From assembly GCF_002220365.1 (NCBI RefSeq), contig NZ_MTHB01000032.1:1-64000 (forward strand): a DNA stretch of 64,000 nucleotides, read 5' to 3'. Below are positions 9,443 through 18,591 of this stretch, in pieces (the first letter of the stretch is position 1; every line of letters begins with the position of its first letter). A model generated the notes under the pieces. It did no database searches. It saw nothing but the letters and a program-made list of their open reading frames with translations, and was not told where the DNA came from. The position numbers and the translations under genes were made by a program. This DNA comes from Caballeronia sordidicola (GTDB taxonomy: Bacteria; Pseudomonadota; Gammaproteobacteria; Burkholderiales; Burkholderiaceae).

Positions 9443-10741
9443 TTAACGCGCGATGCTGTATCCGATCCGGGCGATCCAGTGTTGTCGCTGGTTGTAATCG
9501 AGGATGTCCTCGCCGTAGCCGTTGAAATAGCCCACCCACAGGTAGCCGCCCCACGCGCTGTTGATCAGTTTGGCGAGCGGATAGGTGAATTGGGCATCAA
9601 CGCTGCCGTATCCGCCTTTTGTGCCCTTGCGCAGTGTCGTGGCGAGTTGCCAGCCGTCGGGACTGCCGTACTTCACGAGCAGGTCAACGTAACCGCGATA
9701 GTCCTGGATGTCCTCGTTGCCGCTCTTCGTGATGTAGTAATAGATTTTCGGCGATATGGTCAGGTGGTTCAAATTGACATCGCCGAAGTCCCAGCTGGGA
9801 CGCACGAAGGCAATATTGATTCCACGCGAATCCGCGCCGCTCTTGCCGTTCGACTCATGTCCGATACCGGCCGTAACGCCCATACGCGAAAACAACGAGC
9901 TTTTCCAACCGGTGTCCTCAAGGTAGTAGAACAGTTGCGGTTCATAACTCGTGTCGCGGAACGGCGCTGATTCAGCCGACAGGTCCCAGATCGACGTTTG
10001 CGTGTAGGCGAAATACAGGTTGTCGAGGAAGCTGCGCGAGCGGGGATCGTCGGGCATGATCAGGCGGTACTTGAAGCTGAACTGGAATTTGGCGAGGTTA
10101 TCGCCGTTCTGGCCATCGGCGAAATACATGGGTTCGAAGGTCGACAACCGGCCGCTAAACATGCGGTCACTGGTGGTCGTCGGCACGGCCAATGTATTCG
10201 CCGCGGCTTCTGCGCTCGCCAGTTGCTGCGGTGTCCTCGCCTTCGTCTCAGCGGTCTCCGCTGCCACCACTTGCGTTTGCGACTTGCCGCGGTTCAGCGT
10301 GATCAGCATGGGCGATGAATCGAAGCCTACCGGATCGATTTTCATCACGCCGCGCGCCGCGTCGGGCCAAGGCGCGGCATAGCGAACTTTTCGATATTGG
10401 CCGGGGCGCAGCGACAGCTTGTCGGGGACGTTGGATTCGCGCTGCAGCGCCAGTGGCTGTGGCGGAAGATCGCCGTTGGTCAGCGTGACGTTGAGCGCTT
10501 TGGGCACATCGATGGTGAGCGGCTGCTTGTCGTCATCGCTATAGAGCAATGTCAGTTCGAGCGGTTGTTCCGCGGCGGCTTCGCGCACCGGCTGGAGCAC
10601 GGACACCGTGGCGCAGGCGGCGCTGGTCCAGCCGAGGCTGATAGCGCACGCAAGCATGCTCAGGCGGTAAGCCGTCGCGATATTGCGTTGACGGAAGGAC
10701 GTGAGGGAGCGGGTGGAAAGGGGCAAAGAGCCTCGGGCCAT
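9443..10741 (-). CDS. pldA: Outer-membrane phospholipase A
   Basis: A 432-aa precursor with an N-terminal signal region (AYRLSMLACAISLGWTSAACA) and a C-terminal beta-barrel ending in an aromatic-rich strand (HWIARIGYSIAR). OMPLA hydrolyses phospholipids that reach the outer leaflet of the outer membrane. The catalytic His-Ser pair is in GHESNGKSG, matching the family HxSNG motif, and FEPMYFADGQNG is the conserved first-strand region. An extra domain of about 150 aa precedes the barrel, as is common in betaproteobacterial PldA. ATG 10741 has AAGGA 11 nt upstream. An upstream in-frame extension to 10873 would be made of translated tandem repeats and is rejected. Confidence 0.88.
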   Translation of the reverse strand: MARGSLPLSTRSLTSFRQRNIATAYRLSMLACAISLGWTSAACATVSVLQPVREAAAEQPLELTLLYSDDDKQPLTIDVPKALNVTLTNGDLPPQPLALQRESNVPDKLSLRPGQYRKVRYAAPWPDAARGVMKIDPVGFDSSPMLITLNRGKSQTQVVAAETAETKARTPQQLASAEAAANTLAVPTTTSDRMFSGRLSTFEPMYFADGQNGDNLAKFQFSFKYRLIMPDDPRSRSFLDNLYFAYTQTSIWDLSAESAPFRDTSYEPQLFYYLEDTGWKSSLFSRMGVTAGIGHESNGKSGADSRGINIAFVRPSWDFGDVNLNHLTISPKIYYYITKSGNEDIQDYRGYVDLLVKYGSPDGWQLATTLRKGTKGGYGSVDAQFTYPLAKLINSAWGGYLWVGYFNGYGEDILDYNQRQHWIARIGYSIAR

Positions 10742-11248
10742 GAAACGATCGTCCTTGTTGCGTTGAGTAGCGTCGTGCGTGGGCGAGGCGGCAGGAACAC
10801 ATGTCCCTTGTCTTCCCGATTCCGCCGTGCGCGACCGCTTGTTTAGCGACTTATTGAGCGACTTATTGAGCAAATAACTGAGCGAATAACTGAGCGACCA
10901 ACATCAGGCCCGTCACGGGGCGACATTTGCGAAACGCATAATTGTAAGCGTGCGGAGGGATCATCTTGAAAGCTGAACCGAACGGGCAGCGACAGCAAAA
11001 ATCGATCCTGACCAGCGTCTATCAACTCATTGCTTGATGAGAGCCGCTAGGAGGCAGGTGCTTCCTGGCTCGTCTCAATGCGTGTGGTGCTTGTCGCAAC
11101 GCGTATGGCGCCGTCTGCCGACGCATGCATCCGGAGGTCAGAACGGGAAGTTTGAAGCACTCGGCACAGCTACAGTGAAGTGAGCACGGTTCCCGGTGCA
11201 AGCGGTGATCAGCGGTAAATCCAGCGGTTCTTTCCGTCCCGGCCGCCA
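10742..11248. other. Intergenic region between mntH and pldA
   Basis: No convincing gene. It contains the fourfold 12-bp repeat at 10846-10893, which sits 105 nt upstream of the pldA start. A minor hairpin lies at 11026-11041 (CTCAT/ATGAG). No strong terminator for mntH was found. Confidence 0.45.
10846..10893. repeat. Tandem repeat, 4 x 12 bp, upstream of pldA
   Basis: Four adjacent units: GCGACTTATTGA twice, then GCAAATAACTGA and GCGAATAACTGA, with a partial fifth (GCGACC). The period is exactly 12 bp and the GCGA...TGA ends are conserved. It may affect pldA transcription or simply be a slippage product. Confidence 0.85.
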
Positions 11249-12589
11249 TCAACTACCAGTGAGCAATTGCCACAACAGCGCGCCATTGAGCAGCACGATC
11301 AGCGCTGCGGACAACCACGCCAGGGCGAGCGGAATGCGCTTGATGCGCCACCGGCCCATGAGTCCGGCATCGGATGCGAAGCGCACGAGGGGGATCACGG
11401 CCAGCGGCAACTGCAAGCTCAGCACGACCTGGCTTGCGACAAGCAACTGGTTCGACCCATGTTCCCCGAACGCGCCGACCGCGAGCAGAGCCGGCCCCAT
11501 TGCCAGCGCACGGGTGAGGAGCGCTCGCGCCCACCGCGCGATCTTCAGTTGCAGGAACCCTTCCATGACGGCTTGTCCGGCGAGCGTGCCGGTCACCGTT
11601 GCGTTCAGACCGCACGCCAGCAGAGCCGCCGCGAAGATGATGCTGGCCCACTGATTGCCGACGAGCGGCGCGATCAGGCGATGGGCGTCGGCGAGATCGT
11701 TGACGTCGTAGTGGCCGCTTGCGTGGAATACGGCGGCGGCCACGATCAACAATGACGCATTGACGGTGAACGCCAGGCTGAGGGACGCGAAGGTATCGAT
11801 ATTGACGCCCTTCATGGCGTTGGCGATGGCTTGGTCGTTGCCGTTTTTCGCGTGTTCCTTGACGAGTGCGGAGTGCAGATAGAGGTTATGCGGCATCACG
11901 GTGGCGCCGAGGATACCCGCGGCCAGCCAGATCATGCCTGCGTCGCGCAGCAGGGCGGGAGGCGGTGCAAGACCCGCCAGTGCGCCGCGCCACGAGGGGT
12001 TGGCGAGCGCGAGCTCGACGACAAAACAGAATCCTACGAAAAAGATCAGGGTAGTCACGGCGATCTGGAGCGGCCGCTGTCCACGGCTTTGGAGCGCGAG
12101 CATGGCGAACGTGCCTACCGCCGACATCAGCACCCCCACGGTGAGGGAGACACCTAGCAGCAGTTGGAGGGCGACTGCGCTGCCGACAACCTCGGCAACG
12201 TCGCACGCGATGATGGCGATTTCGCTGGTGATCCAGAGAAAGAGCGTGGTGCGTCGGCTGTAGCGTTGGCGGCAGAGTTGGGCGAGATCCTGGCCGGTTA
12301 CCACGCCTACTTTCGATGCGACCCATTGCAGCAGCAAGCCCATCAGGCTTGCGAGCAGGACGACGCTCAGCAATTGATAGCCGTATTTGGCGCCGCTTGC
12401 GAGCGCCGTAGCCCAGTTGCCGGGGTCCATATAGCCGACTGCGACGAGGGCGCCGGCGCCGACGAACGAGAACCAGCCGCGCGTGGGAGCCGAGTCGTTC
12501 GGTTGGCCGGCCTGATGTCCGGATGCCGGATCAGAGTGCGGATTGTCCGCGGTGCCGGTTGGTGTGAGAGCGGACGGATTCGTGTTCAT
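11249..12589 (-). CDS. mntH: NRAMP-family divalent metal (Mn/Fe):H+ symporter
   Basis: A 446-aa inner-membrane protein with about 11 hydrophobic segments. The NRAMP hallmarks are DPGNW in transmembrane segment 1 (VGYMDPGNWATAL), which binds the metal, and MPHNLYLHS in segment 6. It imports Mn2+ and Fe2+ with protons. ATG 12589 is chosen because the conserved part begins after a short Pro/Ser/Gly-rich cytosolic tail; the upstream open frame to 12781 is not conserved-looking. The upstream gap carries an inverted repeat, but nothing obviously matching a MntR or Fur box. Confidence 0.9.
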   Translation of the reverse strand: MNTNPSALTPTGTADNPHSDPASGHQAGQPNDSAPTRGWFSFVGAGALVAVGYMDPGNWATALASGAKYGYQLLSVVLLASLMGLLLQWVASKVGVVTGQDLAQLCRQRYSRRTTLFLWITSEIAIIACDVAEVVGSAVALQLLLGVSLTVGVLMSAVGTFAMLALQSRGQRPLQIAVTTLIFFVGFCFVVELALANPSWRGALAGLAPPPALLRDAGMIWLAAGILGATVMPHNLYLHSALVKEHAKNGNDQAIANAMKGVNIDTFASLSLAFTVNASLLIVAAAVFHASGHYDVNDLADAHRLIAPLVGNQWASIIFAAALLACGLNATVTGTLAGQAVMEGFLQLKIARWARALLTRALAMGPALLAVGAFGEHGSNQLLVASQVVLSLQLPLAVIPLVRFASDAGLMGRWRIKRIPLALAWLSAALIVLLNGALLWQLLTGS

Positions 12590-12905
12590 GCGGTTTGCGG
12601 CCTGTTTCCTGAAGCGGGACGTTGCAAAGCGGTTGGGAAAAGGCGTGAGCAGCGAAACGGGCCACTGGCCGGCACATCGATAAACAGTGTGTCGCGCCGG
12701 CGATAAACTCCGTCCCGAGTTGCAGTGGCAAAGGCTGCGCATGTCCGCGTTGCCGGGCGAGCACATGGAGCGCTTTAGCAACCACTAATCCCTAGCAACG
12801 AGTGTTCCGCTGGCGTTTAAAGTTCATTCCCGCAGGCCACACCACGCGGGTGATGCTCTATAGGCGCGGTTATGGGACGAGCGTTTTGCATGGATTTTGT
12901 AAGAG

Positions 12906-12940
12906 CGCCTCAATAATGACATTACGTAAGCATTGAGGCG
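12906..12940. promoter_or_regulatory. Inverted repeat with nested palindrome between mntH and potF
   Basis: CGCCTCAAT (12906-12914) and ATTGAGGCG (12932-12940) form a perfect 9-bp dyad. In the 17-bp spacer lies the palindrome TTACGTAA (12922-12929). There is no adjacent T run, so it looks more like a regulator site than a terminator. The cognate regulator is not known. Confidence 0.5.
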
Positions 12941-12980
12941 GTTGGATTCAACAATGATGGTGTGGTCTTCGTGGCTGAGG

Positions 12981-13008
12981 CTACCAGCCTGGAACTACCA
13001 GCCTGGAA
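12981..13008. repeat. Perfect 14-bp tandem duplication
   Basis: CTACCAGCCTGGAA occurs twice in direct succession (12981-12994 and 12995-13008), about 210 nt before the potF start. Confidence 0.85.
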
Positions 13009-13216
13009 CCCCGACAAAGCCCACTGCGTCACTGCATCGCTCGAACCCGCCCCTTGTACACTTCACGCGACAAAACTCGCCGATTGTTTTTTGCGAAGCA
13101 CCCTTTTGATGATAGTTTTCGTTTTTTTGAGATCGTCTCGATCAAGCAAGGGAGAGAAGGGTGAATCGGGACGTGGAAACCAACGGTCGGCAAGTCGAAA
13201 GGACGGAGAAACTGAA

Positions 13217-14386
13217 ATGACAGAAAAAGTGGCGGACCGGTTGTCGAAGCGTTCGGGGGCATCGGGCGCGGCTGCACGGATACCGGCGTGCGTAGTGTCG
13301 ATCACGATGGCGATTGCGGGCGTGGCGGCAATATCGGCGCCGCTGTCGGCATCGGCGAAAGACACTCAGCTCAACGTATACAACTGGTCGGACTACATCG
13401 CGAAAGACACGATTCCGAACTTCGAGAAGCAGACTGGCGTAAAGGTCAAGTACGACAACTACGACAGCGACGACACGCTGCAAGCCAAGCTGCTCACCGG
13501 CAATTCGGGCTATGACATCGTGGTGCCGACCAGCAACTATGCCGGCAAGCAGATCACGGCAGGGATCTTCGCCCCGCTCGACAAATCCAAACTCCCGAAC
13601 CTCAAATACCTCGACCCTGAGCTGATGAAGCTGATCGCGGGCGCCGACCCGGGCAACCAGTACACGGTGCCGTGGGCATACGGCACCACAGGCCTTGGCT
13701 ACAACGTCACGAAGGTCCAGCAGATCCTCGGCAAGAATGTGCCGCTTGATAACTGGGACATCCTGTTCAAGCCGGAAAACATCTCGAAGCTCAAGGCTTG
13801 CGGTGTATCCGTACTCGACGCCCCTGACCAGATGTTCGCCGCCGCGCTGCACTACATCGGCAAGGATCCAATGAGCACGAACCCGGCCGACTACCGCGCC
13901 GCGCTGGCGATGCTCAAGAAGATCCGCCCGTACATCACCCAGTTCAACTCGTCGGGTTATATCAACGACCTGGTCGGCGGCGACGTCTGCTTCGCCTACG
14001 GCTGGTCGGGCGACGTGGTGATTGCCAAGCACCGTGCGCAAGAGGCGAAGAAGGCGTACAAGATCGAGTACTACATCCCGAAGGGCGGCGCGCCGGTGTG
14101 GTTTGACGTGATGGCGATCCCGAAGGACGCGAAGAACAAGGAAGCCGCGCTCGAGTGGATCAACTACATCGAGACGCCGCAAGTTCATGCCGCGATCACG
14201 AACGAGGTGTATTACCCGAGTGCGAACAAGGAAGCGCGGAAATACGTATCGAAGGACGTTGCCGACGATCCGGCCGTATACCCGCCGCAAGACGTGATCA
14301 AGACGCTGTTCCTGCTCAAGCCGTTGCCGCCAGAAATCCAGCGTTTGCAAACGCGGCTCTGGACGGAATTGAAGTCCGGACGCTGA
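13217..14386 (+). CDS. potF: Putrescine/polyamine ABC transporter periplasmic binding protein
   Basis: A 389-aa precursor with a signal peptide (VVSITMAIAGVAAISAPLSASA) and then the PotD/PotF mature fold beginning LNVYNWSDYIAKDTIPNFEKQTG. The family elements YDIVVPTSNY, VPWAYGTTGLGYN, CFAYGWSGDV and WFDVMAIPKDA are present, which line the polyamine pocket in PotF. ATG 13217 has GGAG at 13205-13208. It is the first gene of potFGHI and is separated from potG by a terminator, so it can be expressed in excess over the membrane parts. Exact specificity (putrescine or spermidine) is inferred from PotF-like sequence and the potFGHI order. Confidence 0.88.
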   Translation: MTEKVADRLSKRSGASGAAARIPACVVSITMAIAGVAAISAPLSASAKDTQLNVYNWSDYIAKDTIPNFEKQTGVKVKYDNYDSDDTLQAKLLTGNSGYDIVVPTSNYAGKQITAGIFAPLDKSKLPNLKYLDPELMKLIAGADPGNQYTVPWAYGTTGLGYNVTKVQQILGKNVPLDNWDILFKPENISKLKACGVSVLDAPDQMFAAALHYIGKDPMSTNPADYRAALAMLKKIRPYITQFNSSGYINDLVGGDVCFAYGWSGDVVIAKHRAQEAKKAYKIEYYIPKGGAPVWFDVMAIPKDAKNKEAALEWINYIETPQVHAAITNEVYYPSANKEARKYVSKDVADDPAVYPPQDVIKTLFLLKPLPPEIQRLQTRLWTELKSGR

Positions 14387-14444
14387 TCCTGATTCCCGAT
14401 TCCGGTAAGGTTGCGAAATTCGCATCAGGCAGTCGATAAACGCG

Positions 14445-14471
14445 AAGCCCCCGATTCTCCGGGGGCTTTGT
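14445..14471 (+). terminator. Terminator between potF and potG
   Basis: AAGCCCCC (14445-14452) pairs with GGGGGCTT (14461-14468), followed by TTTG. It lies inside the operon and would limit read-through into potGHI. Confidence 0.8.
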
Positions 14472-14577
14472 TCGTGGCCGGCGATTTTGTTGGCCGCGTC
14501 ATCGAAAGAATAAAGTTAAAAGTGCCGCTGGAAAAAGTAGCACGAATGCGCGTAGCGCAGGAGCCGGGCAGCAGATC

Positions 14578-15780
14578 ATGAGTGAGCAGCAGTCGAGCGC
14601 AGTGCCCGCCGGACCGGGCAATCAAGGCGGTCCGGGTGGTCCCAATGGCCGCAGGCCGGAACCGGGTTTGCGGGACCCGAACTGGGCCGGGGAGAACTTC
14701 GTGCGGATTGTCGATGTCGTCAAGAAATTCGACGAGACCGTCGCAGTGAAAGGCGTGAACCTGTCGGTGAAAAAGGGCGAGCTGTTCGCGCTGCTCGGCA
14801 GTTCCGGCTGCGGCAAGTCCACCTTGCTGCGCATGCTCGCGGGGCTGGAGTCGGTCACCTCGGGCCAGATCGTGATCGATGGCGAGGATCTCGCGAGCAT
14901 GCCGCCGTATCGCAGACCGGTGAACATGATGTTCCAGTCCTATGCGCTGTTCCCGCATATGACGGTGGAATCGAACGTGGCGTTCGGGCTCAAGCAGGAG
15001 GGCGTGCGTGGCGCGGAGCTCAAGGAGCGCGTCCACACGACGCTCGATCTCGTGCAGATGGCGAAGTATGCACAACGCAAGCCGCACCAGTTGTCGGGCG
15101 GCCAGCAGCAGCGCGTGGCGCTGGCCCGCAGCCTGGTCAAGCGTCCAAAGCTGTTGCTGCTCGACGAGCCCATGTCCGCGCTCGACAAACAGATTCGCCA
15201 GCGCACGCAGATCGAACTGGTGAATATCCTCGACAAGGTCGGCGTGACCTGCATGATGGTCACGCACGATCAGGAGGAAGCGATGACCATGGCCGGCCGG
15301 ATCGCCGTCATGAGCGAAGGCGAAATCGTGCAGATCGGCACGCCGCACGAAGTCTACGAATATCCGAACAGCCGGTTCACCGCTGAATTCATCGGCTCGA
15401 CGAATCTGTTCGATGGCATCGTGGTGGAAGACGAACCGGACCACGTGTTCGTGGAGACGACGGAGTTGCCGTCGCGGCTGTATGTGAATCACGGCATCAC
15501 GGGTCCGCTCGGCATGCCGGTCACCATTTCGGTCAGGCCCGAGCGCATTGCGTTGACGCGCAAGCCGCCGCCCGACGGTTCATATAACTGGGGCCGCGGG
15601 ACCGTGGCGAACATTGCGTACATGGGCGGCTACACGCTGTATCACGTGAAGCTGGACAGCGGCAAAGTGGTCGTGGCGAACCTGTCGAGCATCGCGCTCG
15701 GCCAGATCGATTCGCCCACCTGGGACGACGAAGTCTTCGTGCGCTGGACCGCGTCGGCAGGCGTGGTGCTGACAGCATGA
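14578..15780 (+). CDS. potG: Putrescine ABC transporter ATP-binding protein
   Basis: A 400-aa ATPase. Walker A is GSSGCGKST, the Q-loop FQSYALFPHMTV, the signature LSGGQQQRVALARS, Walker B LLLLDEPMSALD and the switch His is in VTHDQEEAMTMA. A C-terminal TOBE-type domain (from about residue 310) is typical of the polyamine/CUT1 subfamily. A Gly/Pro-rich N-terminal tail of about 30 residues is added. It energises the PotH-PotI channel. Its stop overlaps the potH start (ATGA at 15777), indicating coupled translation. Confidence 0.92.
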   Translation: MSEQQSSAVPAGPGNQGGPGGPNGRRPEPGLRDPNWAGENFVRIVDVVKKFDETVAVKGVNLSVKKGELFALLGSSGCGKSTLLRMLAGLESVTSGQIVIDGEDLASMPPYRRPVNMMFQSYALFPHMTVESNVAFGLKQEGVRGAELKERVHTTLDLVQMAKYAQRKPHQLSGGQQQRVALARSLVKRPKLLLLDEPMSALDKQIRQRTQIELVNILDKVGVTCMMVTHDQEEAMTMAGRIAVMSEGEIVQIGTPHEVYEYPNSRFTAEFIGSTNLFDGIVVEDEPDHVFVETTELPSRLYVNHGITGPLGMPVTISVRPERIALTRKPPPDGSYNWGRGTVANIAYMGGYTLYHVKLDSGKVVVANLSSIALGQIDSPTWDDEVFVRWTASAGVVLTA

Positions 15781-16700
15781 GAACGCTGCATTTACTGAGC
15801 TTACTCAAGCAACGCTTCGGCCTGACAGGCAGGACGGCGGTGATATTCGGGCCGTATCTGTGGCTCGTGCTGCTGTTTCTCGTGCCGTTCCTGCTGGTCG
15901 TCAAAATCAGTTTCTCCGATTCGCGTCTCGGGATTCCGCCTTATACGGAATTGACGGCGATGAAAGACGGCGTGCTGAGTATCGCGCTCGATTTTTCGCA
16001 CTACGCGTTCCTGGTGGCGGACAGCCTGTACTTCGCCACATACATGAATTCGCTGTTGGTGGCGGGGGTGTCCACGCTGCTGTGCCTGCTGATCGGTTAC
16101 CCCATGGCGTATTACATCGCGCGTTCGAATCCGGCGACCCGCAATTTGCTGATGATGGCCGTGATGCTGCCGTTCTGGACCTCGTTCCTGATCCGCGTGT
16201 ATGCGTGGATCGGGATTCTGAAGAACAACGGCTTGCTTAACAACTTCCTGATGTGGACGGGGATTATTCATTCGCCTATCGAGCTGTATCACACGAATAT
16301 CGCAGTTTATATCGGCATGGTGTATTCGTATTTGCCGTTTCTCGTGATGCCGCTTTACGCCCATCTGGTGAAGATGGATCTCACCTTGCTCGAAGCCGCT
16401 TACGATCTCGGCGCGAAACCGTGGAAGGCGTTTTTGCAGATCACGCTGCCGCTGTCGAAGAATGGGGTTATTGCGGGCTGCCTGCTGGTGTTCATTCCGG
16501 CGGTGGGCGAATACGTGATTCCGGAATTGCTCGGCGGCGCGGATACCCTGATGATCGGCCGCGTGATGTGGAATGAATTCTTCGATAACGCCGACTGGCC
16601 AATGGCTTCCGCCGTCACCTGTGCCATGGTGTTGTTGCTGCTCGTTCCCATGGCGTTGTTCCAGTATTACCAGGCAAAGCAACGGGAGGACAAGCGATGA
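15777..16700 (+). CDS. potH: Putrescine ABC transporter permease PotH
   Basis: A 307-aa inner-membrane permease with six predicted membrane spans. The EAA loop that docks on the ATPase is LLEAAYDLGAKPWKAFLQITLPLS. It overlaps potG and potI by four bases each (ATGA). It is paired with PotI to form the channel. Confidence 0.9.
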   Translation: MRTLHLLSLLKQRFGLTGRTAVIFGPYLWLVLLFLVPFLLVVKISFSDSRLGIPPYTELTAMKDGVLSIALDFSHYAFLVADSLYFATYMNSLLVAGVSTLLCLLIGYPMAYYIARSNPATRNLLMMAVMLPFWTSFLIRVYAWIGILKNNGLLNNFLMWTGIIHSPIELYHTNIAVYIGMVYSYLPFLVMPLYAHLVKMDLTLLEAAYDLGAKPWKAFLQITLPLSKNGVIAGCLLVFIPAVGEYVIPELLGGADTLMIGRVMWNEFFDNADWPMASAVTCAMVLLLLVPMALFQYYQAKQREDKR

Positions 16701-17518
16701 TCGAACCCAGTCGCTCGCTCCGGTTCACGTTTCTTGGTCTCGGATTTCTGTTTCTCTATATTCCGATCGTGAGTCTGGTTGTGTACTCGTTTAACGAGTC
16801 GCAACTCGTGACCGTATGGACGCAATTTTCGCTGAAGTGGTACGCGGCGCTATTACACGACGACGAATTGATCAACGCCGCGTGGTTATCGATTCGAATT
16901 GCGGTATTCACCGCGTGCGCGTCAGTGGTGATCGGGACATGGGCAGGCTACGTGCTCGCGCGCATGGGGCGGTTTCGCGGCTTCACGCTCTATGCCGGCA
17001 TGATCAACGCGCCGCTCGTGATACCCGAAGTGATCCAGGGGATTTCGCTCTTGCTGCTGTTTGTGGAAATGGCGAAAGTATTTGGCTGGCCGGCAGGACG
17101 CGGTATTTTCACGATCTGGATCGGCCACGTGATGCTGTGTATTTCCTACGTTGCGATCATCGTGGAATCGCGGGTCAGGGAATTGAATCCATCGATTGAA
17201 GAAGCCGCACTCGATTTGGGCGCGACGCCATTGCGGGTGTTTTTCTCGATTACGCTGCCACTGATATCGCAGGCGCTGGTGGCGGGGTGGCTGCTTTCGT
17301 TCACGCTGTCGATCGATGACCTGGTGTTATCCGCGTTCTTGTCTGGACCGGGATCGACTACGCTGCCGCTTATTGTGTTTTCGCGCGTCCGGCTCGGCTT
17401 GAATCCCGAGATGAACGCGCTCGCCACGCTGTTCATTGCGTTCGTGACGGTGGGCGTGATCGCCGCGAACTACTTCATGCAAAGGAGCGAGCGCAGGCGG
17501 CTGACGAATGTCTTGTAG
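16697..17518 (+). CDS. potI: Putrescine ABC transporter permease PotI
   Basis: A 273-aa permease with six predicted membrane spans. The EAA loop is IEEAALDLGATPLRVFFSITLPLI. The start codon overlaps the potH stop. It is the last gene of the operon, converging on the dehydratase gene with a 43-bp gap and no obvious terminator. Confidence 0.9.
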   Translation: MIEPSRSLRFTFLGLGFLFLYIPIVSLVVYSFNESQLVTVWTQFSLKWYAALLHDDELINAAWLSIRIAVFTACASVVIGTWAGYVLARMGRFRGFTLYAGMINAPLVIPEVIQGISLLLLFVEMAKVFGWPAGRGIFTIWIGHVMLCISYVAIIVESRVRELNPSIEEAALDLGATPLRVFFSITLPLISQALVAGWLLSFTLSIDDLVLSAFLSGPGSTTLPLIVFSRVRLGLNPEMNALATLFIAFVTVGVIAANYFMQRSERRRLTNVL

Positions 17519-17561
17519 ATGCGGTGTTGTAGCTGCGCCGGGGCGTGAGCGCGAGCTGGGC

Positions 17562-18575
17562 TCAGTCGTCTTGAGCCGCCATCCCGAGATGTTTGCCGAG
17601 CGTGGCCGAGTCGGTGTTCGTGCCGCACAGCAACACGCCGACTCGCTTGCCCTGCAAGGTCTCGCGTAGCGGCCCGAGCAACGCGGCGGTTGCGGCGGCG
17701 CATGCCGGTTCGACCGCCAGCTTCAGCTCGTTGAACAAATGCAGCATGGCGTGACGCAACTCGGTGTCTGAAACCGTCACCAGCCGGTCGATATGCCGCC
17801 TGCACAATTCGTAGCTGTAGTCCTCGGTGTGAGGCGCCATCAACGAATCCGCAATGCTGTGCATCGCGCCCATCTTCACGGTGTGATTCGCGGCGAAACT
17901 CTGGCCCATGGCGTCGGCGCCCTTGGGTTCCACGCCATACACATGGATCGATGGATTCGCGAGCCGGAATGCCAGCGATACCCCCGCCGCCAGTCCGCCG
18001 CCGCCGATTGGCAGGATCACGGCGTCCAGATCGGGCGCCTGCGAGGTCCATTCGTATCCGAGCGTCGATGTGCCCACGATCGTCCGGTAGCTGTTGAACG
18101 GATGCACGAAGTAGCGGCCTTCCTCGGCTTCTATGCGGCGCACGATCTCGAACGCTTCGGCGCCGTTTTCCGCCATGACAATCTCCGCGCCGAAACGGCG
18201 GCAGAGCGCCAACCGCGCCGGGCTGGCGGTCTTGATCATCACGACCTTTGCGCTGATCTGAAGCCGCATCGCGGTGTACGCGACCGCCACCGCGTGGTTG
18301 CCCGCTGATACGCAGGTCACGCCCGCGTCGCGTTCGCTTTCCGTGAGCGCGAGCAGATGCGAAAATGCGCCGCGCGTCTTGAACGTGCCGCCGACCTGCA
18401 GCAGCTCGAACTTGAAGTTGATCGGCGTGCCTTCCAGCGTGGGGAAGTCGTGACGCTCGAAGGTCGGCGTACGCGCGACCCACGGCGAGAGCGTCATGTG
18501 CTGGCTGGCGATATCGTCGAGCGTGGGAATCGGCGTGCCGTCGATGGTGTTATCGGAGTGATGGGCGGTGGACAT
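17562..18575 (-). CDS. PLP-dependent threonine/serine dehydratase-like protein
   Basis: A 337-aa fold-type II PLP enzyme of the catabolic threonine dehydratase/serine racemase family. The PLP lysine is in GGTFKTRGAF, the phosphate loop is PIGGGGLAAGVS, and SAGNHAVAVAY is the conserved substrate loop. It lacks the C-terminal ACT-like regulatory domain of IlvA, so it fits a TdcB-like or other ammonia-lyase role: L-Thr or L-Ser to keto acid plus ammonia. Start 18575 is chosen because an earlier ATG at 18641 would lie inside hepT. It is 16 nt downstream of hepT on the same strand, so read-through from argE-mntA-hepT is possible. The precise substrate is uncertain. Confidence 0.8.
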   Translation of the reverse strand: MSTAHHSDNTIDGTPIPTLDDIASQHMTLSPWVARTPTFERHDFPTLEGTPINFKFELLQVGGTFKTRGAFSHLLALTESERDAGVTCVSAGNHAVAVAYTAMRLQISAKVVMIKTASPARLALCRRFGAEIVMAENGAEAFEIVRRIEAEEGRYFVHPFNSYRTIVGTSTLGYEWTSQAPDLDAVILPIGGGGLAAGVSLAFRLANPSIHVYGVEPKGADAMGQSFAANHTVKMGAMHSIADSLMAPHTEDYSYELCRRHIDRLVTVSDTELRHAMLHLFNELKLAVEPACAAATAALLGPLRETLQGKRVGVLLCGTNTDSATLGKHLGMAAQDD

Positions 18576-18591
18576 GAGGAGTAGTTGACGG

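Larger units (their letters stand above)
12590..13216. other. Divergent promoter region mntH / potF
   Basis: About 630 bp separate the divergent mntH and potF starts. It holds the CGCCTCAAT dyad at 12906-12940 and a perfect 14-bp tandem duplication at 12981-13008. T-rich DNA at 13085-13120 is probably near the potF promoter. No gene is supported: the open frame from 12962 merely extends potF upstream of its ribosome site. Confidence 0.5.

Noticed and set aside
13142..14425. A 427-aa minus-strand frame opposite potF
   Set aside because: It is antisense to a clear binding protein and very Arg/Val-rich, typical of a shadow frame.
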